Both the position numbers and the translations under genes were made by a program. Under the pieces are notes generated by a model. That model saw only the letters and a program-made list of their open reading frames with translations, did no database searches and was not told the DNA's origin. From Salipiger sp. CCB-MM3 (GTDB lineage Bacteria; Pseudomonadota; Alphaproteobacteria; Rhodobacterales; Rhodobacteraceae), in contig NZ_CP014597.1 of the NCBI RefSeq assembly GCF_001687105.1, forward strand, positions 251,807 through 315,806: a stretch of DNA of 64,000 nucleotides, given 5' to 3'. Shown here one piece after another: positions 61,082 through 64,000 of this stretch. Each line of letters opens with the position of its first letter. Within the stretch, counting starts at the first letter, position 1.

Positions 61082-61906
61082 GTGGAGCATGTGTGCGAGA
61101 CACTCGGCATCTCCGAACGCCGGGCCTGCCGGGTGCTCGGCCAACACCGCTCCACGCAGCGCAAGCCACCACAGGGCCGGGAAGACGAGGCGCGGCTGAC
61201 CGCCGACGTCATCGATCTGGCCCGGGAGTATGGCCGCTACGGCTACCGCCGGGTCGCCGTGCTGCTGCGGCGTGCCGGCTGGCAGGTGAACCACAAGCGG
61301 GTGGCGCGCATTTGGCGGCGCGAAGGGCTCAAGGTCCCACACAAGCAGAAGAAGCGCGGCAGGCTCTGGCTGAACGATGGCTCTTGCGTGCGGCTGAAGC
61401 CCGAGCACCCCAACCACGTCTGGTCCTACGACTTCGTGCAGGACCGGACCAGTGACGGCCGGACCTACCGGACGCTCAACATCCTCGATGAATATACGCG
61501 GGAGGCGTTAATGATCCGTGTCGACAGGCGACTGAACTCCACCGATGTCCTGGACGCCCTGACCGATCTCTTCATCCAGCGCGGCCCGCCGCGGTTCATC
61601 CGGTCCGACAACGGCCCGGAGTTCATCGCGCAGAAGGTCCGCGACTGGATCGAGTTGGTGGGGGCGAAGACCGCCTACATCGAGCCGGGGTCACCCTGGG
61701 AGAACGGTTATTGCGAGAGCTTCAACAGCAGGTTCAGGGACGAACTCCTCAATGGCGAGGTCTTCTACTCGTTGAGGGAGGCGCAAATCCTCATCGAACA
61801 ATGGCGAAAGCACTACAACACCGCTCGGCCGCATAGCGCTCTTGGATATCGGACACCGGCACCGGAGACATTCATCCCCATAGACCGAAGGCCGACCATG
61901 CATTAG
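61082..61906 (+). CDS. IS3-family OrfB transposase (DDE integrase)
   Basis: 274 residues as a separate frame, probably made as an OrfAB fusion. HTH_21 region (GRYGYRRVAVLLRRAGWQVN) and the catalytic triad Asp in WSYDFVQDRT, Asp in RSDNGPEF and Glu in YCESFNSRFRDELL. C-terminus HSALGYRTPAPE as in active copies. Confidence 0.92.
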   Translation: MEHVCETLGISERRACRVLGQHRSTQRKPPQGREDEARLTADVIDLAREYGRYGYRRVAVLLRRAGWQVNHKRVARIWRREGLKVPHKQKKRGRLWLNDGSCVRLKPEHPNHVWSYDFVQDRTSDGRTYRTLNILDEYTREALMIRVDRRLNSTDVLDALTDLFIQRGPPRFIRSDNGPEFIAQKVRDWIELVGAKTAYIEPGSPWENGYCESFNSRFRDELLNGEVFYSLREAQILIEQWRKHYNTARPHSALGYRTPAPETFIPIDRRPTMH

Positions 61907-61954
61907 CATTTAACCCGGACCACTCGATGGGGTCAGCTCAAGGTACTGGCTGCG

Positions 61955-62500
61955 GTGGACCATGGCGGCGCCGAGACGTTCGATCTTCTGGGGTTCTCGC
62001 TGGGCGCAGCCGTTGCCACGCGACTTGCCGCCCTGCATCCGGACAGAGTCGAACGGCTCATTTTGGTCGGCGGCTTTGTCTCCGGCCATGACCCTCGGTC
62101 GCAATTGCAGTTCCGGCACTGGGCCGATCTGGCAAAGCGGGACCCGGCATCTCTAGCGCGGCTCATGCTGCTGACCGGCTTCAGTCACGCCTTCCTCGCC
62201 GGAATTGGCGACGTGGAGTCGGTCGTTGCCGACATGGTGGCGAGCAGCAACTGGCAGGGCATCGGGCGGCAGGCGGAGCTGGACTTCCAGGTCGATGTCT
62301 CGCAGGATTTGGCAAATGTACGCGCCCATACGCTGGTGCTTGGCAATCGGTATGATCAGATGGTCGACCCGAGGGCCGCAATCAAGCTGGCGAACGGCAT
62401 CAGTGGTGCCACGCTCGAATGGATCGAGGGGCCGCATTTGGCACTGATGGAAGCCCCGATGTCGGTCGCAGATTTGGTAACGCAGCATTTGCACGACTAG
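61955..62500 (+). pseudogene. Alpha/beta hydrolase missing its N-terminal part
   Basis: The surviving 181 residues begin at the strand before the nucleophile elbow: FDLLGFSLGAAVATRLAALHPDRVERLILVGG (GFSLG with Ser). They continue to the acid loop TLVLGNRYDQMVDPRAA (Asp) and the GPHLALMEAP His. The preceding 30 bases up to the IS end still read as hydrolase (GQLKVLAAV), but the first strands and oxyanion HG are gone, so the gene is truncated by the IS3 event. It was probably the target of the divergent MerR regulator. Confidence 0.8.
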
Positions 62501-62672
62501 CCGTGCGCGAGGCTGGGGTACAAACGAGATTGGCAAGTGGTCCTTCACGCAGGCTTTGCAGGACCACTTTGCCCCAAGTTTGGGTCAGCCATTATGGCAA
62601 GGCGGCGTGAAGCTGTTTACAGCCGTTTGAGCAGCCCCCTAACATCACTAAGACTGATGGAAGGAGATCGAT

Positions 62673-63299
62673 ATGCCCGAAATGACTGTGCTCCTAACGT
62701 ATCTCGCAGTGCTGATCGGCTTTGTCTTGTTTCCCGGGCCATCAATTCTGCTGACACTGGCTCGCGCCTCCACCTCAGGGACGCGTGCGGGAATAGCCAC
62801 GAGCTTGGGCATCGGCTTCGGTGATGTCATTCATACACTGCTGGCCGTCATAGGTGTGTCAGCCGTTATCATGGCATCTGCCAATGCTTTTCTGGCAGTG
62901 AAGGTACTGGGGGCTGGATACCTCATCTACATTGGCCTTCGCAGTATCTTCGACAAGACGCCGCTTCAGAGCCAAATGGAGCTGCCGCTGATTACTCCCG
63001 CGAAAGCTTTCCGCCAAGCATGTCTTGCTGAAGTGCTGAACCCGAAGTCGGCTATGTTCTTCCTCGCGTTTCTTCCTCAGTTCGTCGTTCCCTCTCAGGG
63101 ATACATAGCCTCCCAACTCTTGGTGCTAGGCTTGCTTTTCGTATTGGTCGGTACTATCGCTACGCTACTTGTCGCGCTTGGCGCGGGGATCCTCACAAGA
63201 ACCTTGCGCAGAAGCTCTGCCGTACTGCACTGGCAAGGGAAGGTAGTTGGTACACTCTATTGCGCCCTTGGCATCCGACTTTTCTTCCAGCAGCGCTGA
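62673..63299 (+). CDS. LysE/RhtB-family amino acid exporter
   Basis: 208 residues, GGAAGGAGATCGAT upstream. VLLTYLAVLIGFVLFPGPSILLTLARASTSGTRAGIATSLGIGFGD is the family signature (PGP). YLIYIGLRSIF and AEVLNPKSAMFFLAFLPQFV follow. Six helices. Exports homoserine, threonine, lysine or similar. With azlCD and EamA it makes the third amino-acid-type exporter in 8 kb. Confidence 0.9.
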   Translation: MPEMTVLLTYLAVLIGFVLFPGPSILLTLARASTSGTRAGIATSLGIGFGDVIHTLLAVIGVSAVIMASANAFLAVKVLGAGYLIYIGLRSIFDKTPLQSQMELPLITPAKAFRQACLAEVLNPKSAMFFLAFLPQFVVPSQGYIASQLLVLGLLFVLVGTIATLLVALGAGILTRTLRRSSAVLHWQGKVVGTLYCALGIRLFFQQR

Positions 63300-63556
63300 T
63301 CACCGACCAAGTCGAACACTCTTACCTTTAACGTGGCACCAAGATCGGCACGCCGCCACCTGTGATCTCGGATGAATGAAAGCCGCCCTTCGCCCACAAG
63401 GTTAAAGGGCAGTTTCGTCCGAACAGGTCCCATTCATCCACGTGCCCACGAACGACAGCTTCCATGCAGACTTCTTGCTGATAGCTTGCGCAGAAATGAA
63501 AGCGTGCCCTTCGAGGGCTCGGCAGCGCGCCGCAGGTCACTGCCGAGTCCGAGCTA

Positions 63557-63874
63557 TCATTTAGGATGAGCACTGAAGAGCAGTTCGGCGCCTTCCTGGA
63601 ACTGATACTCACCGGGATCGTATTCGAACGCGGATATGTCGGAGTGGACCCAGTGGCGCTTGAACTCACGATGGACCTCGTCCACGGAGAGCGATGATGT
63701 CGACATTGCTTTCTGCGCTGCAAGCGCATCAGTGACGTCCATAATGCCGATCACGCACAGAGGCTCCCCGGGGCACAGATACCATGCTTCGTGCCGAACT
63801 CCTTCGCGGTGGAGTGAAGCCAGTACCTCGTCCATGTGGGCGAGCATGTAGTTGCTCCAACGTCGCACAGCCAC
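63557..63874 (-). CDS. DUF6176-like small protein
   Basis: 105 residues from GTG 63874. Protein-like reading extends further upstream in frame (VISYRAVKIPLSCDEVAVRRW) without a usual start codon before a TAG, so the 5' end is uncertain. EAWYLCPGEPLCVIGIMDVTDALAAQKAMSTSSLSVDEVHREFKRHWV suggests a dimeric alpha-beta barrel-type protein. The DUF6176 assignment is tentative. Confidence 0.4.
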   Translation of the reverse strand: MAVRRWSNYMLAHMDEVLASLHREGVRHEAWYLCPGEPLCVIGIMDVTDALAAQKAMSTSSLSVDEVHREFKRHWVHSDISAFEYDPGEYQFQEGAELLFSAHPK

Positions 63875-64000
63875 CTCGTCGCAGCTCAGGGGGATTTTGA
63901 CGGCTCGGTAGGAAATGACCTGATAATCAACGCGATCCTAGAAAGCTGCAACAGAGCGTATTGCATCTCCTTTTCGCCGGGATGATCATAGGGTTTCTGG

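Larger units (their letters stand above)
60716..61928 (+). mobile_element. IS3-family insertion sequence (second, different from the first)
   Basis: orfA plus orfB with partial terminal inverted repeats AGTGGTCC (left, about 60720) and GGACCACT (right, about 61917). The boundaries are approximate. The element looks complete and coding-intact. It lies between merR and a hydrolase that lacks its 5' end, so a deletion beside the IS probably occurred. Confidence 0.8.

Noticed and set aside
20395..61928. The two IS3 elements as copies of one IS
   Set aside because: OrfA and OrfB differ throughout and the terminal sequences are different; they are separate IS3-family members.
1..64000. tRNA or rRNA genes
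   Set aside because: None was recognised on either strand by eye; a tRNAscan run would settle this.

Overview
The window looks like part of a large, composite, low-copy plasmid (or chromid) of an alphaproteobacterium, most likely a member of the Rhodobacteraceae. This rests on a MucR/Ros-type regulator, a DUF1127 protein, a SHOCT protein with the MGQWSQGG motif, and above all on three different plasmid replication modules of kinds known from Rhodobacterales. The taxonomic call is inference from protein content, not from a marker gene.

Layout. 1-6.7 kb is a mosaic of broken genes: recQ, an exonuclease I-like gene, a 5' part of motB, a 5' part of recJ and a 3' part of uvrD/pcrA, around an intact mucR. 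6.7-9.4 kb holds exported proteins, including a transglycosylase-like one. 9.4-17.1 kb is a replication/partition region: parA, parB, eight parS-like 14-bp palindromes, a winged-helix protein with a DnaA N-terminal-like tail, a RepA (RPA-type) initiator and about 17 iterons. 17.1-26 kb is accessory: a PcfJ-like gene, an IS3-family element split by an IS1111-type IS110 element, a DUF900 hydrolase, a membrane protein and a topB fragment. 26-32.8 kb is a clean metabolic operon: LysR regulator, ureohydrolase, ABC transporter (binding protein, two permeases, ATPase), second ureohydrolase, DUF1989 protein. It probably imports and hydrolyses a guanidino compound. 32.8-39.2 kb holds a chimeric PhoH-like gene, an unknown protein and an RND efflux pump with its adaptor. 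39.3-43.9 kb is a second replicon: MT-A70 methyltransferase homologue, three unknown genes, a Rep_3 initiator and three iterons.

44.0-45.8 kb is the strangest stretch. It has no credible gene but is a degenerate tandem array of about six and a half units of 180-315 bp. Each unit carries the same ordered set of GC-rich hairpins whose stems are kept while loops vary, and one stem shows base-pair swaps. It may encode one large structured RNA or a series of RNAs; I do not recognise it.

45.9-64 kb holds a lipoprotein, recX, an integrase-like protein lacking catalytic residues, a glutamate dehydrogenase between 22-24 bp direct repeats, a SHOCT protein, two exported proteins (one small and Cys-rich), azlCD with an Lrp regulator, GNAT and ACT proteins, an EamA transporter with a LysR regulator, a MerR regulator, a second IS3 element next to a truncated hydrolase, and a LysE/RhtB exporter.

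At least eight genes are interrupted by one-base frameshifts, several at homopolymers (two at G8 runs). This could be real decay, phase variation or sequencing error. The window cannot tell these apart, and every pseudogene call carries that caveat.
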